Assembly (NCBI GenBank): GCA_964293155.1
Contig: CAXYYA010000010.1
Coordinates: forward strand, 1-64,000
Direction: 5' to 3'
Origin: JAQVEB01 sp028698105
GTDB taxonomy: Bacteria > Bacteroidota > Bacteroidia > Bacteroidales > Dysgonomonadaceae
Length of the DNA stretch: 64,000 bases
Positions 50,401 through 59,330 of the stretch are shown here, in pieces. How positions within the stretch are numbered: the first letter of the stretch is position 1; the number at the start of each line of letters is the position of its first letter. The notes under the pieces are model-generated. The model did not search any database. It saw nothing but the letters and a program-made list of their open reading frames with translations, and was not told the DNA's origin. The position numbers and the translations under genes were made by a program.

Positions 50401-50834
50401 AAAACGGCCACCGCACCGATACGCGTTGGGTTGCCTTTTCGGAAAAGAAAAACAACGGATTACTGGTAGTGGCCGATTCCACTATCGGGTTCAATGCACT
50501 ACGCAACACGGTAGAAGATTTCGATTCGGAAGATGCTGTTGATAAACCCTATCAGTGGAACAATTTCAGTAGCGAAGAGATTGCCGCCCGCAAAGACGAA
50601 GATGCCCGCAATCGCAAACCGCGCCAAACGCATATCAACGACATCACGCCGCGCAATTTTGTAGAAGTTTGTGTTGATCTGAAACAGCAAGGCGTAGCCG
50701 GATACAACAGTTGGGGCGCCGCACCGCTTGCCCAATATACATTGCCGGCCAATCGCAATTATAAGTGGGGATTTACGCTGGTACCGGTAAAAAATAAGTC
50801 GGAAATTGAACTGAAAGCAACATTCAAATATTGA
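47424..50834 (+). CDS. Secreted beta-galactosidase (GH2)
   Basis: A 1136-residue glycoside hydrolase family 2 enzyme with a signal peptide (KTKFLATLILISLSSLFALHSQ), so periplasmic or exported. The domains follow LacZ: jelly-roll sugar-binding N-domain (VPGNWEIQGFGTAIYVNHPY), immunoglobulin-like domain, TIM barrel with acid/base Glu in WSLGNEAGNG (near 502) and nucleophile in SEYSHAMGN (near 566), then the second Ig domain and beta-galactosidase small-chain domain (FWRAPNDNDYGNG, YYGRGPGENYVDR). It starts 21 bp after deoC and ends at a terminator; expression may be read through from that operon. Substrates are beta-galactosides; the precise one is unknown. Confidence 0.93.
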   Translation: MKTKFLATLILISLSSLFALHSQESRMISNQRELPYWQDVNVVQVNREYPRTQFMTFITKQEALNKGFKESQYYISLNGTWKFYFVDGYKQLPENITDSTVSLTNWKDIKVPGNWEIQGFGTAIYVNHPYEFVERDPQTRLPKISPPHLPEKNPVGVYRREIDIPQDWNGREIFLTLDGAKSGVYVYINGKEVGYSEDSKTAAEFNITRYAKPGKNSLVLKIFRWSTGSYLECQDFWRMSGIERDVYLWSQPKTSLRDFRVKSTLDDTYKNGIFELETTVANYVSGASFANVSYELTDVSGKTVASETKPISVKSLGENAVTFSAQLPNVATWTSEHPNLYKLLITVTKEGESKSEVIPYPVGFRRFEIKPVKTGSRTDNLFLVNGEPIKLKGVNIHETNPATGHYVTEDVLRRDFELMRQNNINTVRLSHYPQQRRFYELCNEYGLYVYDEANIESHGMYYGQASLARHPEWEQAHMDRTVNMFERNKNQPSVAIWSLGNEAGNGINFFHTYKYLKDQERGFMNRPVNYERGLWEMNTDMYVPQYPSAAWLEEVGKKGSDRPVVPSEYSHAMGNSSGNLDLQWQAIYKYPNLQGGYIWDWVDQGMDAVDANGRHFWKYGGDYGGPDVPSDGNFLCNGIVNPDRTPHPAMAEVKYTHQNFAFEAVDLSKGIFKVINRQYFSNTDNYAFRYNITENGKQIADGVLSVSLQPQQSANVNVPIGNLKAKPGVEYFVNFEVVQKAASPGVPANHLVAYEQYKLPIGEEKLALADPDTSSNLPKLNIITNNNETRVNSSSVNFVFDKKSGVVTSYKVNGQEYFDKGFGIQPNFWRAPNDNDYGNGNPHRLQIWKQSSHNFNVIGSKAYVQGSAAVVEATYLLAAGNLYTVKYTIQPSGIVKVDVEFHSTDMQANQVEATEAMQMATASPEATAARKASAGLVVPRIGVRFRLPVTMNNVEYYGRGPGENYVDRASGSKVGLYTTTAEDMYFPYVRPQENGHRTDTRWVAFSEKKNNGLLVVADSTIGFNALRNTVEDFDSEDAVDKPYQWNNFSSEEIAARKDEDARNRKPRQTHINDITPRNFVEVCVDLKQQGVAGYNSWGAAPLAQYTLPANRNYKWGFTLVPVKNKSEIELKATFKY

Positions 50835-50841
50835 AAACACG

Positions 50842-50871
50842 AAAGCGAGCCGGTTACGGTTCGCTTTTTTT
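50842..50871 (+). terminator. Intrinsic terminator of the beta-galactosidase gene
   Basis: AAAGCGAGCCG (50842-50852) pairs with CGGTTCGCTTT (50857-50867) with one G-U pair, 4-nt loop, then a T-run. Confidence 0.85.
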
Positions 50872-50961
50872 ATGTTCATCTTAATTTTTTCGTAATCGCG
50901 AATCAAAAACAAAGCCATAGTTTTTTTGTTTACTTGATATGGAGAACTAAAAAAACAAAAA

Positions 50962-52530
50962 ATGAAGAAAAATCTATTTTTATTGATTGCTTTAGTCGTT
51001 TCACTATCTGCATCTTCGCAGCAGTTTGCCAGAGGATATGTGTATAACGATGCGAACAAAAACAACAAAAAAGACAGGCGGGAAGCGGGGATACCCAACG
51101 TGGCTGTTTCAAACGGATCGGATGTTACGCTCACGGACGCAAAAGGGTTTTATTCGCTGCCTGTTTCCAACGATAACACGATTTTCGTGATCAAACCTTC
51201 GGGCTATCAACTCCCTGTGGATGACATATTCATTCCGAAGTTTTATTACCATTATAAACCGTCCGGATCGCCTGATTCACTCATGTACAAAGGCATTTCC
51301 CCTACGGGAAAACTCCCGAAATCCATTGATTTCGCGCTATATAAATACGATGAACCCGAGGATTATTCGGTTATCGTTTTTGGCGATCCTCAGCCTTATT
51401 CCGTTCAGGATTTGGATTATTTCAGCCGGAAGATCGTGAACGACGTTAAAAAAACAGACCGTGTATTATTCGGGATCAGTTTGGGCGATTTGGTCGGCGA
51501 TAACCTCGATTTGCGGCCGGTTTATAAACAACGCGTAGCTAAATTGCAACTTCCGTGGTATAACGTAATGGGGAATCACGACATGAATTACGATGTTCAG
51601 AGCGATATTTTATCGGATGAAACATTTCAAAAAGATTTCGGAACACCCAATTACGCTTTCAATTACGGCGACGCGCATTTTATCATTCTCGATGACATTC
51701 TTTACCCCGATCCTCGCGATGGAAAAGGCTACTGGGGCGGATTTCGCGCTGATCAACTGAATTTTGTAGAAAACGATTTAAAGTACGTTCCGAAGAATAA
51801 ACTCGTGATCGTTTCGCTGCACATCCAGTTGGATCACACGGAAGACGGATTTCGGTATTCCGACCGGCAACGTCTTTTCGATCTGTTGAAAGATTATGAG
51901 AACGTGCTGGTTATGTCGGCCCACACTCACCTCCAAAAACAAAGTTTTTTTACGGAAGAACAGGGCTGGCAGGGTGCAAAACCGTTGCACGAATTTAACG
52001 CTGGAACAACCTCAGGCGATTGGTATTCGGGAAAATCGGATGCCAACGGAAATCCCGACGCGACAATGCGTGACGGCACGCCGCAAGGTTATTCTTTTCT
52101 GAACATCAAAGGCAACCAATACGATATTGACTATAAAGTTGCGGGTGCCAACGACGATTATCAGATGAATATCTACGCGCCGAAAGTTGTACCCTATAAA
52201 GGCCGCACCACATCGCAGATTGTCGTGAATTTCTTCATGGGGAGTAAAATGGATATTGTTGAATATAAGATAGATAACGATCAATGGCGCAAAATGCGGT
52301 ATATCGAAACAACCGATCCCAATTATTTGCTCAAACTCATTGAGTGGGATGTAACCTATACGCTGCTCCCGGGCCGCAGGCCGTCCAACCCCGAGAATAG
52401 TACGCATTTGTGGACAGCCGGTCTGCAACTGAACCTTGAGCCGGGTGAACATACTATTTATGTTCGCGCTACCGATATGTTCGGAAAAGTCCATCACGGT
52501 GAAAAAACGTATATGATTCTGAAAGAATAA
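50962..52530 (+). CDS. Secreted calcineurin-like metallophosphoesterase
   Basis: A 522-residue protein with a signal peptide (KKNLFLLIALVVSLSASSQ). It has an N-terminal Cna-B-like beta-sandwich (GYVYNDANKNNKKDRREAGIP), the catalytic metallophosphoesterase domain with VFGDPQ, GDLVGDN, VMGNHDMNYD, HIQLDH and SAHTHLQ ligands, and a C-terminal beta domain (WRKMRYIETTD, LEPGEHTIYVRATDMFG). This three-part form is common in gut and environmental Bacteroidota. It is an envelope phosphatase or phosphodiesterase; the substrate is unknown. Confidence 0.88.
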   Translation: MKKNLFLLIALVVSLSASSQQFARGYVYNDANKNNKKDRREAGIPNVAVSNGSDVTLTDAKGFYSLPVSNDNTIFVIKPSGYQLPVDDIFIPKFYYHYKPSGSPDSLMYKGISPTGKLPKSIDFALYKYDEPEDYSVIVFGDPQPYSVQDLDYFSRKIVNDVKKTDRVLFGISLGDLVGDNLDLRPVYKQRVAKLQLPWYNVMGNHDMNYDVQSDILSDETFQKDFGTPNYAFNYGDAHFIILDDILYPDPRDGKGYWGGFRADQLNFVENDLKYVPKNKLVIVSLHIQLDHTEDGFRYSDRQRLFDLLKDYENVLVMSAHTHLQKQSFFTEEQGWQGAKPLHEFNAGTTSGDWYSGKSDANGNPDATMRDGTPQGYSFLNIKGNQYDIDYKVAGANDDYQMNIYAPKVVPYKGRTTSQIVVNFFMGSKMDIVEYKIDNDQWRKMRYIETTDPNYLLKLIEWDVTYTLLPGRRPSNPENSTHLWTAGLQLNLEPGEHTIYVRATDMFGKVHHGEKTYMILKE

Positions 52531-52540
52531 TCTAAAATAC

Positions 52541-52553
52541 TGTCATTTTGACA
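52541..52553. promoter_or_regulatory. TGTCA dyad upstream of hsp20
   Basis: TGTCATTTTGACA, 5-bp arms (TGTCA/TGACA) around TTT; a second TGTCA-containing stretch (TTTGTCATATTTTA) is at 52599-52612. This resembles a regulatory site and could be a heat-shock operator; no experimentally defined match is known to me for this taxon. Confidence 0.4.
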
Positions 52554-52634
52554 TATAAATAAGGTGTTATAATCGAAAAAGGCTTAATTTAAAGCCAATT
52601 TGTCATATTTTATTTATCTTTCCAACGTTTTCTG

Positions 52635-52662
52635 AATCGGCATGTAATTTGCCGATTTTTTT
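52635..52662 (+). terminator. Hairpin with T-run in the hsp20 leader / end of the phosphoesterase transcript
   Basis: AATCGGCA (52635-52642) and TGCCGATT (52650-52657) pair perfectly, 7-nt loop, then TTTTT. It is 104 bp past the phosphoesterase stop and 60 bp before hsp20. A -7-like TATCTTTC (52615-52622) sits just before it, so hsp20 transcripts may pass through the hairpin. Confidence 0.75.
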
Positions 52663-52721
52663 GTGTATCGCATTGAGGATACTTAAAAAGCAATAAACAA
52701 ATAACCAAAAAGAATAACATT

Positions 52722-53147
52722 ATGACAATTATTAGAAGAACAAACAACTGGTTGCCGGGCGTTTTTAACGACTTTTTCGGCAATGAATGGGTAGAGAACC
52801 AAAATAAATCGGTTCCGGCCATTAATATTCAACAAGGCGAAAACGGTTTCACCGTTGAAGTAGCGGCTCCGGGCATGACCAAAGAGGACTGCAAAGTAAG
52901 TCTGGACGAAGACAACAACCTGGTTGTATCTTTCGAAAAGAAAAGCGAATCGGAAGACCGGAACAAAAAAGGCACATACCTGCGGCGCGAATTTTCGTAC
53001 ACGCAATTTACACGAAAAATGATTTTGCCCGATAACGTTGAAAAAGACAACATATCGGCAAAGGTTGAAAATGGCGTGCTCACCGTTGAAATTCCCATCG
53101 TGAAAGAAGTGAAGGCTCCAAAAGCAAAACAAATTGATATTCAATAA
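52722..53147 (+). CDS. Small heat-shock protein, Hsp20/alpha-crystallin family
   Basis: A 141-residue holdase chaperone that binds unfolding proteins. The crystallin domain is clear: FTVEVAAPGMTKEDCKVSLDE ... LVVSFEKKSE ... LRREFSYTQFTRKMILPDNV ... ISAKVENGVLTVEIPI, with the conserved A-x-x-x-n-GVL motif. Short N-terminal arm and a C-terminal IVKEV tail with an I-x-I/V-like element for oligomer assembly. It has its own promoter region and terminator. Confidence 0.95.
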   Translation: MTIIRRTNNWLPGVFNDFFGNEWVENQNKSVPAINIQQGENGFTVEVAAPGMTKEDCKVSLDEDNNLVVSFEKKSESEDRNKKGTYLRREFSYTQFTRKMILPDNVEKDNISAKVENGVLTVEIPIVKEVKAPKAKQIDIQ

Positions 53148-53168
53148 ATAATCTCAATCTCGAACATA

Positions 53169-53200
53169 AAATACCATCCATCACAGGGTGGTATTTTTTT
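53169..53200 (+). terminator. Intrinsic terminator of hsp20
   Basis: ATACCATCC and GGGTGGTAT pair with one G-U, around ATCACA, then a run of seven T. Confidence 0.85.
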
Positions 53201-53318
53201 GTTACATTCAGCTTAAATGTTAAATTTTTATTTTTTTGCCTTTCTCTGCAACGTTTCACTGTTTTATTTCGTCAAGTTAAAAAAGACGTGATAACGGTTT
53301 CCAAAATATTTTTACCCG

Positions 53319-54137
53319 ATGAAACAATTAATATTTATCTGCCTGCTTGCGTTTGCTTTTCAGCAAGCGAAAACACAAAGTACCCAAACTCAGTGGACAC
53401 CTAAATTTGAGAACGGGTACATCTATCTGAAAGATGGGAGAGTGCTCAAAGGAAAATACCTGTACTCACCTCAGTTCGATAAGATTCGTATCGTTCATGA
53501 CGGAACTTCCGTTGTGATGGATGCTTCCGAAGTAGAAAAAATTTCGCGCAAAGCGCCGCAAAACCTGCGGTTTTCCGAAAACGATGCAACGGAAGTATAC
53601 ATTCCGACAGGAAAAAACTACCTCATTCTGGGTGAATTTGGCGTTTTGCTCGGCAACCCCGATAACCGCCAGAAAGCGCCGTTAAATTTTCATTTATCGG
53701 GCGACTACAAATTAGGTGCGAATTTCCTCGCCGGTGCAGGGGTGGGAGTGGAGTTTCTGAAAGAAACATATCTTCCTGTAACGGTAAATGCGCTGTATAA
53801 ATTCGGGGACAAACGCCTCACACCTTACGCCATTCTCCAGGCCGGATACATGATCCCGATTGAGGGTTCACGAACCGTTGTGCGCAACGTTATCCCGATG
53901 GATGTGAACTACATCTGGCCCGGCCCGGTATCGTATGATCTGGATGTTGATGCAAAGGGCGGGATGTTGTTGAATCCCTCGGTAGGTATTTTTTGGCAAT
54001 CTGGTTCGGGGATCGGGATGAGTTTCTCGGTCGGCTACCGTTTTCATCGCCTTCGCTACTCAAACAAAGAAAAAGACTACAATATGGATGTAGATTATAA
54101 TCGGCTTTCCGTAAAACTTGGCATTGTTATCAACTAA
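53319..54137 (+). CDS. Probable outer-membrane beta-barrel protein
   Basis: A 272-residue protein with a signal peptide (KQLIFICLLAFAFQQAKTQS). The N-terminal part (GYIYLKDGRVLKGKYLYSP) looks like a small beta-domain and the rest has alternating strands with aromatic girdles (GVLLGNPDN..., LGANFLAGAGVGVEFL, TPYAILQAGYMIPIEG, MSFSVGYRFHRLRYS), ending in LSVKLGIVIN, a fair C-terminal barrel strand. No specific family recognised. The next gene, an LVIVD-repeat lipoprotein, begins 13 bp after the stop, so the pair may act together at the surface. Confidence 0.65.
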   Translation: MKQLIFICLLAFAFQQAKTQSTQTQWTPKFENGYIYLKDGRVLKGKYLYSPQFDKIRIVHDGTSVVMDASEVEKISRKAPQNLRFSENDATEVYIPTGKNYLILGEFGVLLGNPDNRQKAPLNFHLSGDYKLGANFLAGAGVGVEFLKETYLPVTVNALYKFGDKRLTPYAILQAGYMIPIEGSRTVVRNVIPMDVNYIWPGPVSYDLDVDAKGGMLLNPSVGIFWQSGSGIGMSFSVGYRFHRLRYSNKEKDYNMDVDYNRLSVKLGIVIN

Positions 54138-54150
54138 AAATTCCTTCACA

Positions 54151-55440
54151 ATGAAAAAATATACCTTATTTTCACTCTTCGTGCTGCTATTGACACTCAA
54201 CGCATGTATGGACAAATATACGGAAGTTTACACCGCAAACGTTCCCGTTTATATGAGTTACGAGAATTTGCGCAGCGCGGTAAAAACAACCGCTGCCACC
54301 GAACTGGTAAATCCCGGAAAAATCTATTTTAAAGATAATTACATTCTGATCGTGGAAAAACATAAAGGTGTTCACATCCTTGACGTGTCTGCGCCGGCGA
54401 ATCCTAAAAATGTATCTTTTATTGAAATACCCGGATGCGTGGATATTGCGGTTAAAAATTCTGTTCTTTATGCCGATAGTTATATTGATTTAGTTGCTAT
54501 TGACGTATCGGATCTGGCGAAAATCAAAGAAGTGAACCGTGTGAAGGACGCTTTCCCTTATGCTGTTCCGCCGACTGAAAACGAATACCGTATCGGCAAA
54601 ATTGATCAGGAAAAAGGCGTGGTGATTGACTGGGAGTTGAAAAAAGAACGAAACGAACTTGAGGAACAACCCTACTATCCGGTCTATTATGGATGGGAGT
54701 TGGACAAGAGAGGCATGTATAATTTGGCTGATGCCGCATTTTCGGGTTCGTCACCAACGACGGGTGCAGCCACCTTTGGAAAAGGCGGCTCGATGGCCAG
54801 ATTCGGCCTCTACGACGATTTCCTGTACACGGTTGACCAGTACAGCATGTACGTTTTCGATGTAAGCACCGATAACAATCCGGTTAAAATAGTGAAGCAA
54901 GGGTTAAGCTGGAATATCGAAACCATGTTTTTGTACGACGATCACATGTTCCTCGGCACGACCAACGGCTTGATCATTCTCGATCTGGAAACACCCTCCT
55001 TGCCCAAACAAATCAGCTCATTTGCGCATATCACAAGCTGCGATCCGGTAGTTGTTCAGGATGGCTATGCTTACATCACGCTTCGCAGTGGCCAGGTTTG
55101 CCGAAATACCACCGTAAACCGGCTGGATATTGTGAAACTGTCCGCTGATTACAAAACAAACAGCATGCTGGCAAGTTACGACCTGAAACAACCTTACGGT
55201 CTGGGAATTGATAACAACACCCTTTTTGTTTGCGATGACGGGCTAAAGGTTTTTGAAGCTACCGACAAATTAAAGATCATGCAACATCAAATTGCGCATT
55301 TTTCTAACATCAAAGCTTTCGATGTTATTCCGTTAAATAAATTTTTGTTTACGGTGGGAGAGGATGGTTTTTACCTGTATGATTATACTAATTTAAACGA
55401 TATCAAACAGATAAGCAAAATACCGGTGGCTAAAAAATAA
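54151..55440 (+). CDS. LVIVD-repeat beta-propeller lipoprotein
   Basis: A 429-residue lipoprotein (TLFSLFVLLLTLNACMD, lipidated Cys near 19). The body is made of repeated units like GVHILDVSAPANPKNVSFIEI and MYVFDVSTDNNPVKIVKQG with NGLIILDLETPSLPKQISSF, the pattern of LVIVD/beta-propeller proteins found at the surface of Bacteroidota. ATG 54151 is used to give the lipoprotein signal. Likely a surface binding protein or scaffold; ligand unknown. Co-transcribed with the barrel gene. Confidence 0.82.
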   Translation: MKKYTLFSLFVLLLTLNACMDKYTEVYTANVPVYMSYENLRSAVKTTAATELVNPGKIYFKDNYILIVEKHKGVHILDVSAPANPKNVSFIEIPGCVDIAVKNSVLYADSYIDLVAIDVSDLAKIKEVNRVKDAFPYAVPPTENEYRIGKIDQEKGVVIDWELKKERNELEEQPYYPVYYGWELDKRGMYNLADAAFSGSSPTTGAATFGKGGSMARFGLYDDFLYTVDQYSMYVFDVSTDNNPVKIVKQGLSWNIETMFLYDDHMFLGTTNGLIILDLETPSLPKQISSFAHITSCDPVVVQDGYAYITLRSGQVCRNTTVNRLDIVKLSADYKTNSMLASYDLKQPYGLGIDNNTLFVCDDGLKVFEATDKLKIMQHQIAHFSNIKAFDVIPLNKFLFTVGEDGFYLYDYTNLNDIKQISKIPVAKK

Positions 55441-55449
55441 CCGGATCGT

Positions 55450-56424
55450 TCAGAACTTGCGGTCTTTGAGATACAACAGCAGAAGTTGCATCAGGATTTT
55501 TATGTCGGCGTTGAAGGGGAAATTGGTAATAATTTCTTCCGCTTCGCTTAAGTATTCGTCCATTTTTTTGTAGGCGTACTCAATACCGCCGTTTCGTTTG
55601 GCAAACTCAAGCAAAGCGAAAATATTGTCGTCCGAAAAATTTTGCGCGTGAATGATGTCGGACATTTTTTCCGAAAGCTCTTTGGGAGCGATTCTTAGTG
55701 CATAAATCAACGGAAGTGTTATTTTTCCTTCGCGCAGGTCGTTACCGGTGGGCTTACCGATATCCGCTTTGTAGTAATCAAAAATATCGTCCCTTATCTG
55801 GAAACTGATGCCGAGAATACGCCCCAGCCGGCCAAATTCTTCAATGGTCATCCTGCCTGCGCCTGCCGTTATGGCTCCGATTTTAGTACAAGCATACAAC
55901 AGCGACGCTGTTTTGTTATCAATAACCCTGAAATATTCCTCTTCATCAATGATGATTTCGCTTGCTATCGCATATTGATTAAGTTCTCCTTCCGATAAAT
56001 TTTGCCCCAGTTCGGCTATAATATCCACAATTTCCAGGTCTTGCGTCTTCACGCTTTCGCGCAACGCGGAAGACAGAAAATAATCTCCGATCAGCACCGC
56101 CTGGTGGTTACCAAAAGCGCTGTTCACCGAAGCCTGGCCACGGCGCACGGCCGAATCGTCAACCACATCGTCGTGAATCAGCGTTGCCGTATGAAGCAGT
56201 TCCACCGTCACGGCGCCGTGATAGGTTTCCGGCGTGATTTTTCCACAGGCCTTAGCCGCCAGAAAAACCAGCATCGGACGAATACGCTTGCCTTCGGCAG
56301 AGAAAACATGCTCAACCATGCGCGTTATGCGCGGGTTTTCATTCTGAATTGATTGCTTTAAATACGTATCAAACTTATCGAGTTCTTCGCGCAGAGAATC
56401 TTTTATAACCTGACTGTGATCCAT
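55450..56424 (-). CDS. Polyprenyl diphosphate synthase
   Basis: Chain-elongating trans-prenyltransferase, probably making the side chain of menaquinone or another isoprenoid. The 324-residue protein has both aspartate motifs: LIHDDVVDDS (first) and QIRDDIFDYY (second), and GKRIRPMLVFLAAKA near the N-terminus. ATG 56424 (MDHSQVIKD) is preferred to an upstream TTG. It is convergent with the LVIVD gene and divergent from polA across a palindromic intergenic region. Chain length cannot be told from sequence. Confidence 0.92.
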   Translation of the reverse strand: MDHSQVIKDSLREELDKFDTYLKQSIQNENPRITRMVEHVFSAEGKRIRPMLVFLAAKACGKITPETYHGAVTVELLHTATLIHDDVVDDSAVRRGQASVNSAFGNHQAVLIGDYFLSSALRESVKTQDLEIVDIIAELGQNLSEGELNQYAIASEIIIDEEEYFRVIDNKTASLLYACTKIGAITAGAGRMTIEEFGRLGRILGISFQIRDDIFDYYKADIGKPTGNDLREGKITLPLIYALRIAPKELSEKMSDIIHAQNFSDDNIFALLEFAKRNGGIEYAYKKMDEYLSEAEEIITNFPFNADIKILMQLLLLYLKDRKF

Positions 56425-56473
56425 ACTTTGAATTCTTAACCACAAAATTAGAAATTATTCTCTTGAAAGCAAC

Positions 56474-56499
56474 AATTATTTGTAACTTTACAAATAATT
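56474..56499. promoter_or_regulatory. 26-bp near-perfect palindrome between the prenyl synthase gene and polA
   Basis: AATTATTTGTAA (56474-56485), CT, TTACAAATAATT (56488-56499). It lies centrally in the divergent promoter region (genes start at 56424 and 56522), 22 bp before polA. A shared operator is likely. Confidence 0.6.
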
Positions 56500-56521
56500 A
56501 GAAGATGTTATAACATTTCTT

Positions 56522-59323
56522 ATGTCAAAAAATAAACTTTTCCTTCTCGATGCTTACGCACTTATTTATCGTGCCTACTACGCGTTCATCAAAAACCCGC
56601 GCGTAAATTCAAAAGGTCAAAATACATCTGCCGTTTTCGGCTTTATGAACACGCTGGAAGAGGTATTGAAGAAAGAAAACCCGTCGCATATTGCCGTCGC
56701 GTTCGATCCTTCGGGGCCTACTTTCCGCCACACCGAATACGAATATTACAAAGCCCAGCGCGAAGCTACGCCGGAAGACATAAAATTATCGGTACCCATC
56801 ATTAAAAGCATTCTTAAAGCATACAACATTCCTGTTTTGGAGATGGACGGTTTTGAGGCCGATGACGTGATTGGAACCATCGCCAAGCAAGCTGACAAAG
56901 AGCTGTTTGATGTATATATGATGACACCCGATAAAGATTACGGACAATTGGCGGAGCCGCATATTTTTATTTACAAACCCAAATATGGCGGCAGCGGTTT
57001 CGATGTACTCGACGATAAAAAAGTGATGGAAAAATACAATCTCACCAGTCCCGGACAAATGATCGACCTGTTGGGACTGATGGGAGATTCCTCGGATAAT
57101 ATTCCCGGTTGTCCCGGCGTGGGGCCCAAAACGGCCGAAAAACTCCTCGCGGAGTTCGATTCCATCGAAAACCTGATTGAGAATACCGATAAACTGACCG
57201 GATCACTCAAAACAAAAATCGAAGAAAACAAAGAGCAAATTATTTTTTCAAAATTTCTCGCGACCATCAAGACCGACGTTCCACTCGACGTAAACATCGC
57301 CGGCTTCGCGCGAAAAGAGAAGAACGAAACCGCCGTAAAAGAAATTTTCGAAGAACTGGAATTCAGGACATTAATAAACCGTGTGCTGGATGCGGAACCG
57401 TCGAAACCTACGGTTAAAAGCGGCCCCGTTCAGGGCGATTTGTTTTCCGGATTCGGAGAAGCAACGGTGGAAGACACGGCGGCAACGCCGACACCCGACT
57501 TACCGGCCAGCTTCACCGACATCCATTCTACGAAGCATACTTACACGCTGGTGGAAGCCGAAAAAGCGCTCATGGAACTCAATGCAAAACTTTGCGCGCA
57601 AAAATCGGTGTGTTTTGATACCGAAACAACCGGAATGGATCCACTGATCAGCGATCTCGTCGGGCTGTCATTTGCATACAAAGAAGGCGAAGCCTTTTAT
57701 GTTCCCATTTCATCCGGGAAGGAAGAAGCACAAAAACAGGTGGAGATTTTCAGGCCGTTTTTCGAGGACGAAACGATCGAAAAGATCGGACAAAACCTTA
57801 AGTACGATATGCTTGAACTCCGAAACTACAACATTCGGGTGAAAGGGAAGTTGTTCGACACCATGATCGCGCATTATCTCATCAATCCCGAAATCCGCCA
57901 CGGCATGGATTACATGGCCGAAACGTACTTGAAATACAGAACGATACACATTGACGAACTCATCGGCCCAAAAGGGAAAAACCAACTGTCCATGCGCGAC
58001 GTTTCGCCCGGGATCGTCTGCGATTACGCCGCCGAAGATGCCGATATTACGCTGAAACTAAAGAATATTCTTGAAAAGGAATTGAAAGAAAACGGACTCG
58101 GGGATCTTTTTTACAACATCGAGTGTCCGCTGATCTACGTGCTCGCCGACATGGAATGGACGGGCGTGCGCCTCGACCTGAAAGCGCTGAAAGACCTGTC
58201 GGGAGAGTTGACAACCGAGCTGGAAAATATCGAAAAAGAGATTTCGGCGATGGCAGGCATCGAATTCAACGTTAATTCGCCGAAGCAAATAGGGGAGGTG
58301 CTTTTCGATCACCTGAAAATTGTGGAAAAACCAAAAAAAACGCGTACCGGACAATACAAAACCAGCGAAGATGAGCTGGAGAAATTGCGGAACAAACACC
58401 CGATAATCGGTAAGATACTGGATCAACGCGGGTTAAAAAAACTCCTTAGCACGTATGTGGATGCTTTTCCGCAATTGATCAACAAGCGTACGGGAAAAAT
58501 CCATACTTCGTTCAACCAAACGGTCGCAGCCACCGGACGCCTGAGCAGCACAAACCCCAATTTGCAGAACATCCCCATTCGCGACGAGCGCGGAAAAGAA
58601 ATGCGCAGGGTTTTCATTCCGGATGAAGGCTGCACGTTCGTTTCGGCCGATTATTCGCAAATCGAGTTGCGCATTATGGCGCACCTCAGCCGCGATAAAA
58701 ATCTGGTTGAGGCATTCAATCAGAATCAGGATATTCACGCCGCTACGGCCGCAAAAATATACAATATTCCGCTTCAGGAAGTGACAGCCGATATGCGCCG
58801 GAAGGCAAAGACGGCCAATTTCGGCATTATTTACGGCATTTCCGTTTTCGGATTATCGGAACGGCTCAACATTCCGCGCGCTGAAGCTAAGGAATTGATT
58901 GAAGGTTACTTCAGAACCTATCCCGGTGTGAAACAGTACATGGACAACAGCATCGAAACGGCGCGCGAAAAAGGCTACGTGGAAACCATTTTCGGAAGAA
59001 AACGCTTTCTCGCCGATATTAATTCGCGAAACGCCGTCGTGCGCGGTTATGCCGAGCGAAATGCCATTAATGCGCCCATTCAGGGCAGTGCGGCCGACAT
59101 CATAAAGGTGGCGATGATCCGTATCTTTAACCGGCTGGAAAAAGAAGGTTTGCGCTCAAAAATGATCCTTCAGGTGCATGACGAACTTAACTTCAATGTG
59201 CCGTTGGAAGAAAAGGAGAAACTGACGAAAATCGTGGTTGAAGAAATGGAAAATGCGCATAAACTGATCGTCCCACTGAAAACCGATTGCGGAGCAGGGG
59301 AGAATTGGTTGGTGGCGCATTGA
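56522..59323 (+). CDS. polA: DNA polymerase I
   Basis: Repair and Okazaki-maturation polymerase. The 933-residue protein has the 5'-3' exonuclease domain (FDPSGPTFRHTEYEYYKAQR, GFEADDVIG), the 3'-5' proofreading domain with intact VCFDTETTGMDPL (near 365) and AEDADITLKL, and the polymerase domain with motif A ADYSQIELRIMAH (near 709), motif B RRKAKTANFGIIYGIS and motif C LQVHDELNF (near 885). Proofreading therefore looks intact, unlike polA of some lineages. Confidence 0.97.
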   Translation: MSKNKLFLLDAYALIYRAYYAFIKNPRVNSKGQNTSAVFGFMNTLEEVLKKENPSHIAVAFDPSGPTFRHTEYEYYKAQREATPEDIKLSVPIIKSILKAYNIPVLEMDGFEADDVIGTIAKQADKELFDVYMMTPDKDYGQLAEPHIFIYKPKYGGSGFDVLDDKKVMEKYNLTSPGQMIDLLGLMGDSSDNIPGCPGVGPKTAEKLLAEFDSIENLIENTDKLTGSLKTKIEENKEQIIFSKFLATIKTDVPLDVNIAGFARKEKNETAVKEIFEELEFRTLINRVLDAEPSKPTVKSGPVQGDLFSGFGEATVEDTAATPTPDLPASFTDIHSTKHTYTLVEAEKALMELNAKLCAQKSVCFDTETTGMDPLISDLVGLSFAYKEGEAFYVPISSGKEEAQKQVEIFRPFFEDETIEKIGQNLKYDMLELRNYNIRVKGKLFDTMIAHYLINPEIRHGMDYMAETYLKYRTIHIDELIGPKGKNQLSMRDVSPGIVCDYAAEDADITLKLKNILEKELKENGLGDLFYNIECPLIYVLADMEWTGVRLDLKALKDLSGELTTELENIEKEISAMAGIEFNVNSPKQIGEVLFDHLKIVEKPKKTRTGQYKTSEDELEKLRNKHPIIGKILDQRGLKKLLSTYVDAFPQLINKRTGKIHTSFNQTVAATGRLSSTNPNLQNIPIRDERGKEMRRVFIPDEGCTFVSADYSQIELRIMAHLSRDKNLVEAFNQNQDIHAATAAKIYNIPLQEVTADMRRKAKTANFGIIYGISVFGLSERLNIPRAEAKELIEGYFRTYPGVKQYMDNSIETAREKGYVETIFGRKRFLADINSRNAVVRGYAERNAINAPIQGSAADIIKVAMIRIFNRLEKEGLRSKMILQVHDELNFNVPLEEKEKLTKIVVEEMENAHKLIVPLKTDCGAGENWLVAH

Positions 59324-59330
59324 GCCGTTA

